From assembly GCA_035478795.1 (NCBI GenBank), contig DATIJJ010000051.1:1-12938 (forward strand): 12,938 nt of DNA, read 5' to 3'. Position 1 is the stretch's first letter, and each line of letters begins with the position of its first letter. The notes beneath the pieces are model-generated. The model was not told the DNA's origin, did not search any database, and saw only the letters and a program-made list of their open reading frames with translations. The translations under genes were made by a program, and so were the position numbers. The stretch is from DATIJJ01 sp035478795 (GTDB taxonomy: Bacteria; Pseudomonadota; Gammaproteobacteria; DSM-16500). Below, piece after piece: positions 1-5,586 of this stretch.

Positions 1-229
1 TTATCAAGTTATTTAGCGCATATTGATGCAGTGCCTTTGCTTCGGTAATAAGATCATACAGGACGTTTATATACTCATTGACAATAGATTGACCAGATTC
101 GAGGAAATCCCTGCTCAAGGCAACATAAGCCAACGCTTCTGCCCTGATGAGAAAATCCTGAATTTTTTCGTGAAAAGCGATTTGGTTATTTATTAAAGAC
201 GCGACATCATTTACGCTATGCGTAGCCAT
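1..229 (-). CDS. Hypothetical helical protein, C-terminus beyond window edge
   Basis: An open frame starts at an ATG at 229-227 (minus strand) and runs without a stop through about 76 codons to the window edge, so the gene is partial at its 3' end. The start is supported by a strong AAGGAG ribosome site a few bases upstream (about 236-243). The visible product begins MATHSVNDVASL and looks all alpha-helical: long amphipathic stretches with regularly spaced Leu, Ile and Val, no signal peptide and no membrane segment. I do not recognise the family. It is divergent from the MerR-type gene and shares a roughly 230-bp intergenic region with it. The coding call is fairly safe because of the open frame and the ribosome site; the function is unknown. 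Confidence 0.7.
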   Translation of the reverse strand, partial: MATHSVNDVASLINNQIAFHEKIQDFLIRAEALAYVALSRDFLESGQSIVNEYINVLYDLITEAKALHQYALNNLI

Positions 230-264
230 TTCAATCTCTCCTTCTGTTTAGGTTGAGGTGGTTA

Positions 265-298
265 GTGGCATGTGGGTGCGTCAACACCTGCATGTCAC
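265..298 (+). other. Long hairpin in divergent intergenic region
   Basis: The arms 265-278 (GTGGCATGTGGGTG) and 285-298 (CACCTGCATGTCAC) enclose a 6-base loop. Written as plus-strand RNA, all 14 positions pair, three of them as G-U wobbles. The minus-strand RNA would have three mismatches at those positions. No long T-run follows on either strand, so this is not a textbook terminator. It could be an RNA structure or a protein-binding dyad between the divergent genes. Confidence 0.35.
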
Positions 299-403
299 GC
301 CTTATTTAAACAAAGTTTATTTCGGAATGCCAGTCTATTTTTTGGAAGTTATTAAAATTTTTTTGTGTTGCACAACCAATTCATATTCAAAATATAAAAC
401 CCC

Positions 404-434
404 TTGACCTTAACGTTACGGCATACCTTAACGT
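404..434 (+). promoter_or_regulatory. Probable MerR-type promoter/operator of the TipAS regulator gene
   Basis: TTGACC at 404-409 is a good -35 box. A 19-bp spacer, typical of MerR-controlled promoters, leads to a weak -10 TAACGT at 429-434. The 10-mer ACCTTAACGT occurs twice, at 407-416 and 425-434, overlapping both boxes. Known promoters of this regulator class carry an inverted repeat in the spacer; here the two copies are direct. This suggests autoregulation. An upstream alternative is TTGCAC at 368-373 with TATAAA at 393-398. Confidence 0.5.
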
Positions 435-459
435 GGCTGTGAATCAACAAGAGGTTACT

Positions 460-1233
460 ATGGCGTACACAGTCAACAAATTGGCAAAACTATCAGGCGT
501 GAGTGCCAGAACACTGCGTTTTTATGATGAGATCGGTTTATTAAAACCCGCTTATGTGGGTGATAATGATTATCGATATTATGAAGAAGAACAACTCCTG
601 ATGTTGCAGCAAATATTGTTTTATCGTGAACTCGATTTCCCTCTTGCCGAGATTCAAAGGATCATGAGCAGTGATCATTTCGATAAAATCGAAGCGCTCG
701 AATCGCATAAATGCATTCTTATGAAAGAGCTTGATCGCACCAGCCAAATGATCAGGACAATTGATAAAACCATCTCACATTTAAGGGGTAAAGAAAAAAT
801 GAAAAACGAAGAATTATATTATGGATTTGATTCAGAAAAACAAAAAAAACATGAAAAATATCTTGTTGAAAAAGGTATCGTCACACAGCAGTTCATTAAT
901 GAATCTAATGCCAAAATTAAAGATTGGTCTGATGAACAAAAACGATCTTTCATCACAGATATGGAAGGAATCATCACGGATTTAATTGTTGAAATGGAAA
1001 AAAAATCACAACCTGACGATGAGTCCGTGCAAGCACTGATGCGAAAACACTATACCTGGCTTGAATTAACATGGACGCCCAATCGAGAAAGTTACATAGG
1101 ACTGTCTGAATTATATCAAACGCCAGAATTTAGAAAATTTTATGACGACCGTCACCCTGAACTGCTGGATTTCTTTGTCAAAGCCATGAAAATCTTTGCT
1201 GAGCGTGAATTATCATGTAGAAAAAGAAAATGA
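460..1233 (+). CDS. MerR-family regulator with TipAS antibiotic-recognition domain
   Basis: This is a 257-residue DNA-binding regulator. Residues 3-31 form the MerR winged-helix start (VNKLAKLSGVSARTLRFYDE, then IGLLKPA), followed by the wing (DNDYRYYEEEQL) and a dimerisation helix at about 77-110. Residues about 118-250 match the TipAS all-helical ligand domain, with typical features such as HYTWLELTWTPNRESYIGL and the conserved end around FYDDRHPELLDFF. TipAS-type proteins bind peptide or other drugs and then activate promoters with long spacers. The ATG at 460 is chosen over an in-frame GTG at 433 because AAGAGG lies at 449-454, five bases upstream, and the GTG lies inside the presumed promoter. 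The length is close to full-length TipA. No efflux or target gene sits beside it on the same strand, so its regulon is not visible apart from likely autoregulation. Confidence 0.92.
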   Translation: MAYTVNKLAKLSGVSARTLRFYDEIGLLKPAYVGDNDYRYYEEEQLLMLQQILFYRELDFPLAEIQRIMSSDHFDKIEALESHKCILMKELDRTSQMIRTIDKTISHLRGKEKMKNEELYYGFDSEKQKKHEKYLVEKGIVTQQFINESNAKIKDWSDEQKRSFITDMEGIITDLIVEMEKKSQPDDESVQALMRKHYTWLELTWTPNRESYIGLSELYQTPEFRKFYDDRHPELLDFFVKAMKIFAERELSCRKRK

Positions 1234-1247
1234 AAATGGAATAAAAT

Positions 1248-1265
1248 GGGGTCAAGTCTGACCCC
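1248..1265. terminator. GGGGTCA palindrome between convergent genes, probable bidirectional terminator
   Basis: GGGGTCA (1248-1254) and TGACCCC (1259-1265) pair around a 4-base AGTC loop. It lies 14 bases after the MerR-type stop codon and 14 bases beyond the 3' end of the converging small gene. The T-run is poor, but the position fits transcription ending from both sides. The same core appears at 1591, 2289, 2423 and 3405, so this is also a member of a dispersed repeat family. Confidence 0.55.
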
Positions 1266-1279
1266 GTTGCCGCTTAAAA

Positions 1280-1465
1280 TTATCTACGATATTTTGGATC
1301 TTGCTTCTCTTTCTTTGCGACTTCAATGAGCATATTTACAGGATTATTTTTATCTTCTTTCTTTGTTGTTTTTCCATTCATAAATTCTACTACTGCGGCA
1401 GGTGCCACTACAGGTGCCACAACCAGTACAGCCTTGGCAGCCTTATTACCAAACAATTTAAACAT
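1280..1465 (-). CDS. Small single-span membrane peptide, unknown function
   Basis: This 61-residue ORF has a very good ribosome site: GAGGAG at about 1471-1476, five bases or so before the ATG at 1465. Residues about 8-30 are an uninterrupted hydrophobic Ala/Val/Pro segment (AAKAVLVVAPVVAPAAVVEF) following a basic MFKLFGNK start. Residues 31-61 are strongly charged and Lys-rich (TTKKEDKNN, KKEKQDPKYRR). This looks like a small inner-membrane protein with a basic cytoplasmic tail, or an uncleaved signal anchor. No family is recognised. Toxin-type small membrane peptides are a possibility but nothing specific supports it. The gene converges on the MerR-type regulator. The plus-strand frames over the same bases lack ribosome sites and are shadows. 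Confidence 0.65.
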   Translation of the reverse strand: MFKLFGNKAAKAVLVVAPVVAPAAVVEFMNGKTTKKEDKNNPVNMLIEVAKKEKQDPKYRR

Positions 1466-1590
1466 TTTAATCTCCTCATTTTTTCTAATAGGGTTAAATT
1501 GGTATGTTTTTTAGTGAGTTAGCAAAAAAAATCAAAAAAACATGTATATATTTTAGCTTTTATAATCAGAAATGGCCAGAAATATTCTTT

Positions 1591-1598
1591 TTGACCCC
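1591..1598. repeat. GGGGTCAA half-site (inverted copy of the repeat core)
   Basis: TTGACCCC is the reverse complement of GGGGTCAA found at 1248-1255. Together the two would bound a 351-bp segment containing the small membrane-peptide gene. The region 1466-1618 otherwise shows only A/T-rich runs and a TGGCCA-centred repeat (AGAAATGGCCAGAAAT at about 1569-1584); no further gene is seen there. Confidence 0.35.
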
Positions 1599-1618
1599 GT
1601 CTCTCCTATGTTTTCCAA

Positions 1619-1756
1619 CTAAAGAATAGAATAACATTTTCTTTGAACGTCCTCTTCTGAAGCACCCTCTTCGTGATAATCTGGAGATTGACCTGCCCCT
1701 GGATTTTCAAACCAACGTAACTTAGGGATAATGCCCCTCAACGGAGGGCATGACAT
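1619..1756 (-). CDS. Possible 45-residue ORF directly after trmL
   Basis: On the minus strand an ATG (1756-1754) lies two bases after the trmL TGA and opens a 45-codon frame ending in TAG at 1621-1619. The product begins MSCPPLRGIIPKLRWFENPG and ends QRKCYSIL. It is rich in charged and aromatic residues and looks protein-like. There is no clear separate ribosome site, though trmL termination could allow translational coupling. The frame also runs on beyond the stop with protein-like content, so it may be the remnant of a longer, decayed gene. A hairpin at 1731-1751 overlaps its start and argues for a non-coding 3' region instead. Weak call. Confidence 0.3.
   Translation of the reverse strand: MSCPPLRGIIPKLRWFENPGAGQSPDYHEEGASEEDVQRKCYSIL
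1731..1751 (-). terminator. Hairpin just after trmL, possible terminator
   Basis: GAGGGCAT (1744-1751) pairs with ATGCC-CTC (1731-1739, one bulged C) around an AACG loop, eight bases beyond the trmL stop. The bases that follow on the minus strand (TATCCC) are not a T-run, so termination would be weak or factor-dependent. Confidence 0.35.
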
Positions 1757-1758
1757 TA

Positions 1759-2223
1759 TCAAAACAACATGGGAAACCCTTGTTGCCTTAACGCCTCGTA
1801 AAGAATGACTGCAACTGCATTGGATAAATTCAGACTGCGGGAATTGGACAGCATGGGAATTCTAATACATTGGGTCAATGGAATTGCGGTTAGTATGGCA
1901 GGAGGTAAACCTCGTGTCTCAGGACCAAATAATAATACATCATCAGGCCGGTACGAAATCTCCGTGTAGGAACAGGACCCTTTGGTCGTGCACGCAAATA
2001 AACGTTTTGACTGGATGCTTTCTATAAACCCGTCGTAATCTGGATGATGATGAATACGCGCCCATTCATGATAATCCAGACCGGCGCGCTTCAGTTTTGT
2101 ATCATTCGGAGAAAAACCCAGAGGATGAATCAGATGAAGCAAAGCGCCTGTATTGGCACAAAGGCGAATAATATTTCCTGTATTGGGAGGAATCTCAGGT
2201 TCGTATAATGCAATGTGTAACAC
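1759..2223 (-). CDS. trmL: tRNA (cytidine(34)/uridine(34)-2'-O)-methyltransferase TrmL
   Basis: This SPOUT-class enzyme transfers a methyl group from S-adenosylmethionine to the ribose of the wobble base (C34 or U34) of leucine tRNAs, acting in the cytosol as a dimer. All three family motifs are visible: the N-terminal EPEIPPNTGNIIRLCANTGA (residues 8-27), LFGPETRGLP (about 98-107), and the trefoil-knot SAM-binding loop SRSLNLSNAVAVILYEALRQ near the C-terminus (about 128-147). The 154-residue length matches the E. coli enzyme (157). The start is a GTG at 2223-2221, preceded by GAGGA about ten bases upstream; no better in-frame ATG is present. It stands alone, with a repeat element upstream and a hairpin downstream. 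Confidence 0.95.
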   Translation of the reverse strand: MLHIALYEPEIPPNTGNIIRLCANTGALLHLIHPLGFSPNDTKLKRAGLDYHEWARIHHHPDYDGFIESIQSKRLFACTTKGSCSYTEISYRPDDVLLFGPETRGLPPAILTAIPLTQCIRIPMLSNSRSLNLSNAVAVILYEALRQQGFPMLF

Positions 2224-2288
2224 GTTCGGTTTTCCTCAATTCATTATCTGAATTCACGTATATCAAATCAGGAGCTATAAAAGAAAAG

Positions 2289-2429
2289 GGGGTCAAGTAT
2301 AAACCAGGTTCTTGCATATTCGAGCACTGTGTTATACCATCAATTTTTCCTCATTTCTCTATGTCCACTCTTTTTCAGTAAAAACTTATGTGTATCATCT
2401 TGAAATGACCTAAGTTTATACTTGACCCC
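2289..2429. repeat. 141-bp MITE-like element with perfect 16-bp terminal inverted repeats
   Basis: GGGGTCAAGTATAAAC at 2289-2304 is exactly reverse-complemented at 2414-2429. Similarity continues inward in gapped form (AGGT near both inner ends). The 109-bp interior has no ORF of note. The first seven bases equal the core of the palindromes at 1248 and 3405. No target-site duplication is evident (AAAAG on the left, ATGCC on the right). It fills the otherwise gene-free gap 2224-2435 and ends 6 bp from the stop codon of the next gene. REP/RAYT-type or miniature transposable elements have this layout. No transposase is in the window. Confidence 0.65.
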
Positions 2430-2435
2430 ATGCCC

Positions 2436-2888
2436 TTATTGGCTGGTGCCTCCCATTACCAGGCGTTTTGTATTGTCCGGGTTTTCGCCTTCCTGGAGCG
2501 CTCCATTCTTGATGTGATAATAGAAAAAAGGATGTGGAGATGTCTGCTTTTCGCAGATATTTCTGCCCTCAAGGTCGCCCTCATTATGGATTCTTTGTAA
2601 TCCAAAAAATAGTTCTTCGCTGATTCCTCTTTCCCCTTTTATAACCGCATTTTCTTCGAATTTTCCTGTTTTGAATATACCTTTATCCATATGGTAATAA
2701 TAAATCTCACGAGCGCTACTGCTATGTATCCGAATATTATACCCATCAAAGTAATTGCCAAGACTTCCGTATTCTTTCAAAATCTTACCAAACTCGGAAA
2801 AAACACCAGAATCAATGTTAATTCTTTTGCTATGAGTATCTTTTGCATCCTGTGTGCCTGAAGAAGGTGTAAAAATGCTGCCATACAT
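2436..2888 (-). CDS. Hypothetical protein with an internal Tyr-Tyr-His repeat
   Basis: This is a 150-residue soluble protein with no signal peptide or membrane segment, and I do not recognise the family. The ATG at 2888 is preceded by GGAG eleven bases upstream, and a promoter (TTGTTA, 17 bp, TATACT) lies in the divergent gap. Two segments resemble each other: residues 63-80 (YYYHMDKGIFKTGKFEEN) and 122-139 (FYYHIKNGALQEGENPDN), sharing Y-Y-H, two glycines five residues apart and a final Asn. The segment spacing of 59 residues suggests a duplicated beta-hairpin unit. The 3' end is almost touched by the 141-bp inverted-repeat element, which may supply the terminator. An accessory or host-interaction role is possible but unsupported. 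Confidence 0.75.
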   Translation of the reverse strand: MYGSIFTPSSGTQDAKDTHSKRINIDSGVFSEFGKILKEYGSLGNYFDGYNIRIHSSSAREIYYYHMDKGIFKTGKFEENAVIKGERGISEELFFGLQRIHNEGDLEGRNICEKQTSPHPFFYYHIKNGALQEGENPDNTKRLVMGGTSQ

Positions 2889-2927
2889 AATTATGATTAC
2901 TCCGATTTATTGACCAATTTCAATCGC

Positions 2928-2956
2928 AGTATATTTTAAAAAAAGAATGGTAACAA
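2928..2956 (-). promoter_or_regulatory. Promoter of the minus-strand orphan gene ending at 2436
   Basis: On the minus strand TTGTTA (2956-2951) and TATACT (2933-2928) are separated by exactly 17 bp, about 40 bases before the ATG at 2888. It overlaps the divergent promoter for the exported protein. Confidence 0.5.
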
Positions 2957-2965
2957 TGATATAAT
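2935..2965 (+). promoter_or_regulatory. Extended -10 promoter of the small exported protein gene
   Basis: TGATATAAT at 2957-2965 is a perfect extended -10 (TGn plus TATAAT). A weak -35 (TTTAAA or TTAAAA, 2935-2941) lies 18-19 bp upstream. The transcript would carry a leader of about 40 bases before the ATG at 3010. Confidence 0.6.
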
Positions 2966-3009
2966 ATGACTTTAGATGCCCGTTTTAACCAACAAAAGGA
3001 GCCTTGACG

Positions 3010-3396
3010 ATGAAGAAATTATCCCTTTTTTTCACAACGCTGGTATTTGCATTCACCACTTCCACTTTTGCGGCGGATCTTTCCGGAGTCTATGATTGCA
3101 AAGGTCACGCTCCTTCAGAAAAGGAATATACAGATGGAGTGCTTACCGTTTCCAGATCGGGAGGACTTTATGATTTCTCCTGGCAGTTTGCAAAAGAAAA
3201 ATCTAATACCAAAGGAAAAGGTGTTTTTAATAAAGAAGATGAGAATACAGTTGCCGTATTATTTACTATTGAAAAACCCCTTCCAAAAGAAACTGGCGTT
3301 ATTATTTATAAAACAACATCTGATGGCATCAAAGGTACCGCTATTATAGGTGGTAAATCGACTTCAGGTGGTGAAACTTGCATTAAAAGAAAATAA
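3010..3396 (+). CDS. Small exported (periplasmic) protein, lipocalin-like size
   Basis: This is a 128-residue protein with a classic Sec signal peptide: MKKLSLFFTTLVFAFTTSTF followed by AA, with cleavage expected before DLSGVYDC. The mature part (about 106 residues) is beta-rich with alternating polar and hydrophobic residues. It has two cysteines, one near each end (GVYDCKG and GETCIKRK), which could form a disulfide. I recall similar short exported proteins starting GxYxCxG in Legionella/Coxiella relatives, but no function is known to me. The ATG at 3010 is chosen because AAGGAG at 2996-3001 is eight bases upstream; a TTG at 3004 would be only two bases away. A perfect extended -10 precedes it. 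It converges on dipZ across a strong palindrome. Confidence 0.85.
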   Translation: MKKLSLFFTTLVFAFTTSTFAADLSGVYDCKGHAPSEKEYTDGVLTVSRSGGLYDFSWQFAKEKSNTKGKGVFNKEDENTVAVLFTIEKPLPKETGVIIYKTTSDGIKGTAIIGGKSTSGGETCIKRK

Positions 3397-3402
3397 TGTA
3401 AC

Positions 3403-3424
3403 CCGGGGTCAGGCCTGACCCCGG
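3403..3424. terminator. 22-bp perfect palindrome between convergent genes (GGGGTCA family)
   Basis: CCGGGGTCAGG at 3403-3413 is followed immediately by its exact reverse complement at 3414-3424. It lies 6 bases after the exported-protein stop and 11 bases beyond the 3' end of dipZ. A very stable stem with little T-run suggests a shared bidirectional terminator or REP-like element. It shares the GGGGTCA/TGACCCC core with 1248-1265 and with the ends of the 141-bp element. Confidence 0.6.
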
Positions 3425-3435
3425 TTATACAATAA

Positions 3436-5085
3436 TTATCCAAAAGTAAATGTATACACTTCAAGCCCTGGTGATGAAGAGATGACTTCTAGAATATCAT
3501 TACCAGGCTGATCAAGATCAATGGCTTCATATAAAGAATATTTATTAACATCTATGCTGCTATCAATAACATTTTTTCCTTTATTAACCAGAACTTTTTT
3601 ACCATTTAATAATAAGTCAACCTTAATGGTTTTGCTGGTGGCATTCCCCATCACGATATAAACTTTACGTGCATAAAAATTAATTTCGATAGCCGCATTG
3701 TTTTTAGCTGAAATGATTCGATCAGCCATGATTTTCCAGCTGCCCTGTAATGCCCAATGATCCTGAGCTATTTTTTCAGGGAAGGAATAGACAGATGACT
3801 GATCGTTTGAAATTGCTTCCGGACTTGAAAAATGTTCTGCGCGTGAATAGCCTAAATAGGTCTCCGGTGTTTCATTTATTGTAATGGGTTGTCCAGACGT
3901 TTTTGTTGTTACAAATTCTTTTATGCCCAACAAATATCTAATATTATTTTCAGTCACATCATATTCACCTTCACCGAAATGGGTATAAACAACATATCCT
4001 TTTTTATCAATCAAATAATGTGCTGGCCAATATTGATTATTAAAATTCTGCCAGGTAACAAAATGATTATCGAGAGCAACAGGATATTTTATTCCGTCTT
4101 GTACTACGGCATTTTTAACATTGTCGAGTTTTTTTTCGAAATCAAATTCAGGAGTATGCACACCGATAATGACCAGACCCTGGTCGTGATATTTACGATA
4201 CCATTCGTTCAGGTAAGGTAATGTTCTCATGCAGTTGATACATGAATAGGTCCAGAAATCAATGAGCACGACCTTACCCTTCAGGGCATTTATTTGCAGA
4301 GGTTCCGAGTTAATCCAGGCATCAATCCCATCAATGGATGGAGCCATGTATGGAATGGCAATTCCATTCTGCAAACCAGTTGAAGTAGTATGATTAATTT
4401 CATCTGCATACGCTCTGCCAATTCCCTCTTCAAGATAAATCATATAACCCACACTCAAAATAATAATGGCTCCTAACATCTTTCGAAACAAGACAGTATG
4501 ACGCTTTAAAAAACCCAATTTTTCCATGAGCTGTCTCCCAAAGAGCACTATCAATAACATAGGAATTGCAGCACCTGTTCCGAAGGCAACCAATGCTAAA
4601 AAACTTAAAAAATTTGTTTTTTGAATAACCGTTTGAACAATAACGGCTGCTAAAACAGGTCCTGCACAAGGCGTCCAGATTATTGCAATTAATCCACCCA
4701 ATAAAATTCCGCTCATTAATCCCCCTTCAGGATTATTGGCGGTAGAAAAAGCAGATCCTGTATTGGCCAGACGCTGCGTTAACTGAGCAAATTTCTCAGT
4801 TAAAAAAGATGATAGCATGATGATTCCGAGCAATGTCAAAATGACAAAAGACACATGACGAATTAAATTTAAATCGATTCCAGAGTATTGAACAATTTTT
4901 CGGGAAAAATAAGTAAATAATGCAAATACAAGAACAAAACCGATTATGATACCAAACGGGCGTTTTTTGCTACCCGTAAGCGATCCGGCAAGAATGATGG
5001 GCAAGATGGGTAAAATACAAGGTGAGATGATTAATGCAAATCCTTCAAGAAAACCGAGTCCAATGTTTAATATGTCAATTTGCAT
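3436..5085 (-). CDS. dipZ: DipZ-type CcdA/thioredoxin fusion protein
   Basis: This 549-residue inner-membrane protein should carry reducing power from the cytosol to periplasmic thiols. Residues about 5-220 are the CcdA/DsbD-beta-like domain with about six membrane spans. Its two conserved redox cysteines are in SPCILPILP (C23) and WTPCAGP (C140). Residues about 245-390 form a periplasmic thioredoxin/TlpA-like domain with WTYSCINCMRTLP (C282, C285) and a cis-Pro loop, YWPAHYLID (P354). Residues about 405-549 are a beta-sandwich resembling the carbohydrate-binding-like C-terminal domain of mycobacterial DipZ. All four catalytic cysteines are present and the order is complete. The ATG at 5085 has only a weak GGA ribosome site about nine bases upstream. 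The gene follows a small cysteine-rich exported peptide on the same strand and may be cotranscribed with it through a hairpin. Confidence 0.93.
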   Translation of the reverse strand: MQIDILNIGLGFLEGFALIISPCILPILPIILAGSLTGSKKRPFGIIIGFVLVFALFTYFSRKIVQYSGIDLNLIRHVSFVILTLLGIIMLSSFLTEKFAQLTQRLANTGSAFSTANNPEGGLMSGILLGGLIAIIWTPCAGPVLAAVIVQTVIQKTNFLSFLALVAFGTGAAIPMLLIVLFGRQLMEKLGFLKRHTVLFRKMLGAIIILSVGYMIYLEEGIGRAYADEINHTTSTGLQNGIAIPYMAPSIDGIDAWINSEPLQINALKGKVVLIDFWTYSCINCMRTLPYLNEWYRKYHDQGLVIIGVHTPEFDFEKKLDNVKNAVVQDGIKYPVALDNHFVTWQNFNNQYWPAHYLIDKKGYVVYTHFGEGEYDVTENNIRYLLGIKEFVTTKTSGQPITINETPETYLGYSRAEHFSSPEAISNDQSSVYSFPEKIAQDHWALQGSWKIMADRIISAKNNAAIEINFYARKVYIVMGNATSKTIKVDLLLNGKKVLVNKGKNVIDSSIDVNKYSLYEAIDLDQPGNDILEVISSSPGLEVYTFTFG

Positions 5086-5131
5086 AAAGTAAATTCCATG
5101 TAGATTGTGTGAACTCCATTTAAATTTCCTG

Positions 5132-5164
5132 CCTGGTTAGCCACGCACCGTGTGGCTAACCAGG
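5132..5164 (-). terminator. Strong 13-bp stem hairpin between peptide gene and dipZ
   Basis: CCTGGTTAGCCAC (5132-5144) and GTGGCTAACCAGG (5152-5164) are perfect reverse complements around a 7-base loop. It starts 14 bases after the peptide-gene stop. The bases following on the minus strand are CAGGAAATTTAAATGG, not a T-run. It could attenuate dipZ expression or protect the 3' end of the upstream message rather than fully terminate. Confidence 0.55.
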
Positions 5165-5178
5165 ATTGATGTTCTATT

Positions 5179-5442
5179 TTAGTAGTATCTATACCTGCAA
5201 ACGGTATGTGCTTCATGCCAATATCCATGTTGCCAATAACCGGGTACCCACTTGCAATGACCCCGTCCCTGTCCTCTCCAACAGACTTCCCGGGTTGGAT
5301 ACAGATGTCCATTAGCCCAATGAGCGGGGACTATTTTGCAATAATAGCCTGAACGATAGTAGGCTTCAGCTGTGCTGCTCAGAGAAAACACGCCGACTCC
5401 TAAAAGAATAGCAATTAATCCTGCAGATAATGTGCTTTTCAT
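5179..5442 (-). CDS. Exported Cys/Tyr/Trp-rich small protein, WxPGYW-type
   Basis: This 87-residue protein begins with a Sec signal peptide (MKSTLSAGLIAILLGVGVFS, then LSSTAEA with cleavage after AEA at 27). The mature 60 residues are very rich in Tyr, His, Trp and Arg and hold four cysteines (C35, C54, C63, C82), probably two disulfides. The motifs PAHWANGHLYP and WVPGYWQHGYW resemble short exported WVPGYW / YXWGXW repeat proteins, whose function is unknown. GAGGAG five bases before the ATG fixes the start, and a perfect TATAAT lies about 65 bases upstream. Being immediately upstream of dipZ, it may depend on that thiol-disulfide pathway. That is inference from position and cysteine content. 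Confidence 0.83.
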   Translation of the reverse strand: MKSTLSAGLIAILLGVGVFSLSSTAEAYYRSGYYCKIVPAHWANGHLYPTREVCWRGQGRGHCKWVPGYWQHGYWHEAHTVCRYRYY

Positions 5443-5505
5443 AAGAACTCCTCATGATTAACACTTTGATGACTTATTGATGGGCCATGCTTTTGTTCTA
5501 TATTT

Positions 5506-5511
5506 ATTATA
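5506..5511 (-). promoter_or_regulatory. -10 box upstream of the Cys-rich peptide gene
   Basis: TATAAT on the minus strand at 5511-5506, preceded by GGG. The -35 is weak (TTAAAA at 5536-5531, 19 bp away). It would give a leader of about 60 bases to the ATG at 5442. The rest of 5443-5586 shows nothing else clear. Confidence 0.45.
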
Positions 5512-5586
5512 CCCTGTTCCGGATTTCTATTTTTAATTCATGTTAACTCATTGATTAAATTGAACAACCATATAATGCCCACTCTG

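Noticed and set aside
433..459. GTG start for the MerR-type gene nine codons upstream
   Set aside because: The GTG overlaps the presumed -10 box and has no ribosome site; ATG 460 has AAGAGG at ideal spacing.
5256..5268. TGACCCCG copy of the repeat core
   Set aside because: It falls within the Cys-rich peptide coding frame (Gly-Arg-Gly-His) with no partner arm; chance match.
5067..5312. Minus-strand 81-codon frame between the peptide gene and dipZ
   Set aside because: It overlaps the Cys-rich peptide gene in another frame, runs through the hairpin, and has no ribosome site.
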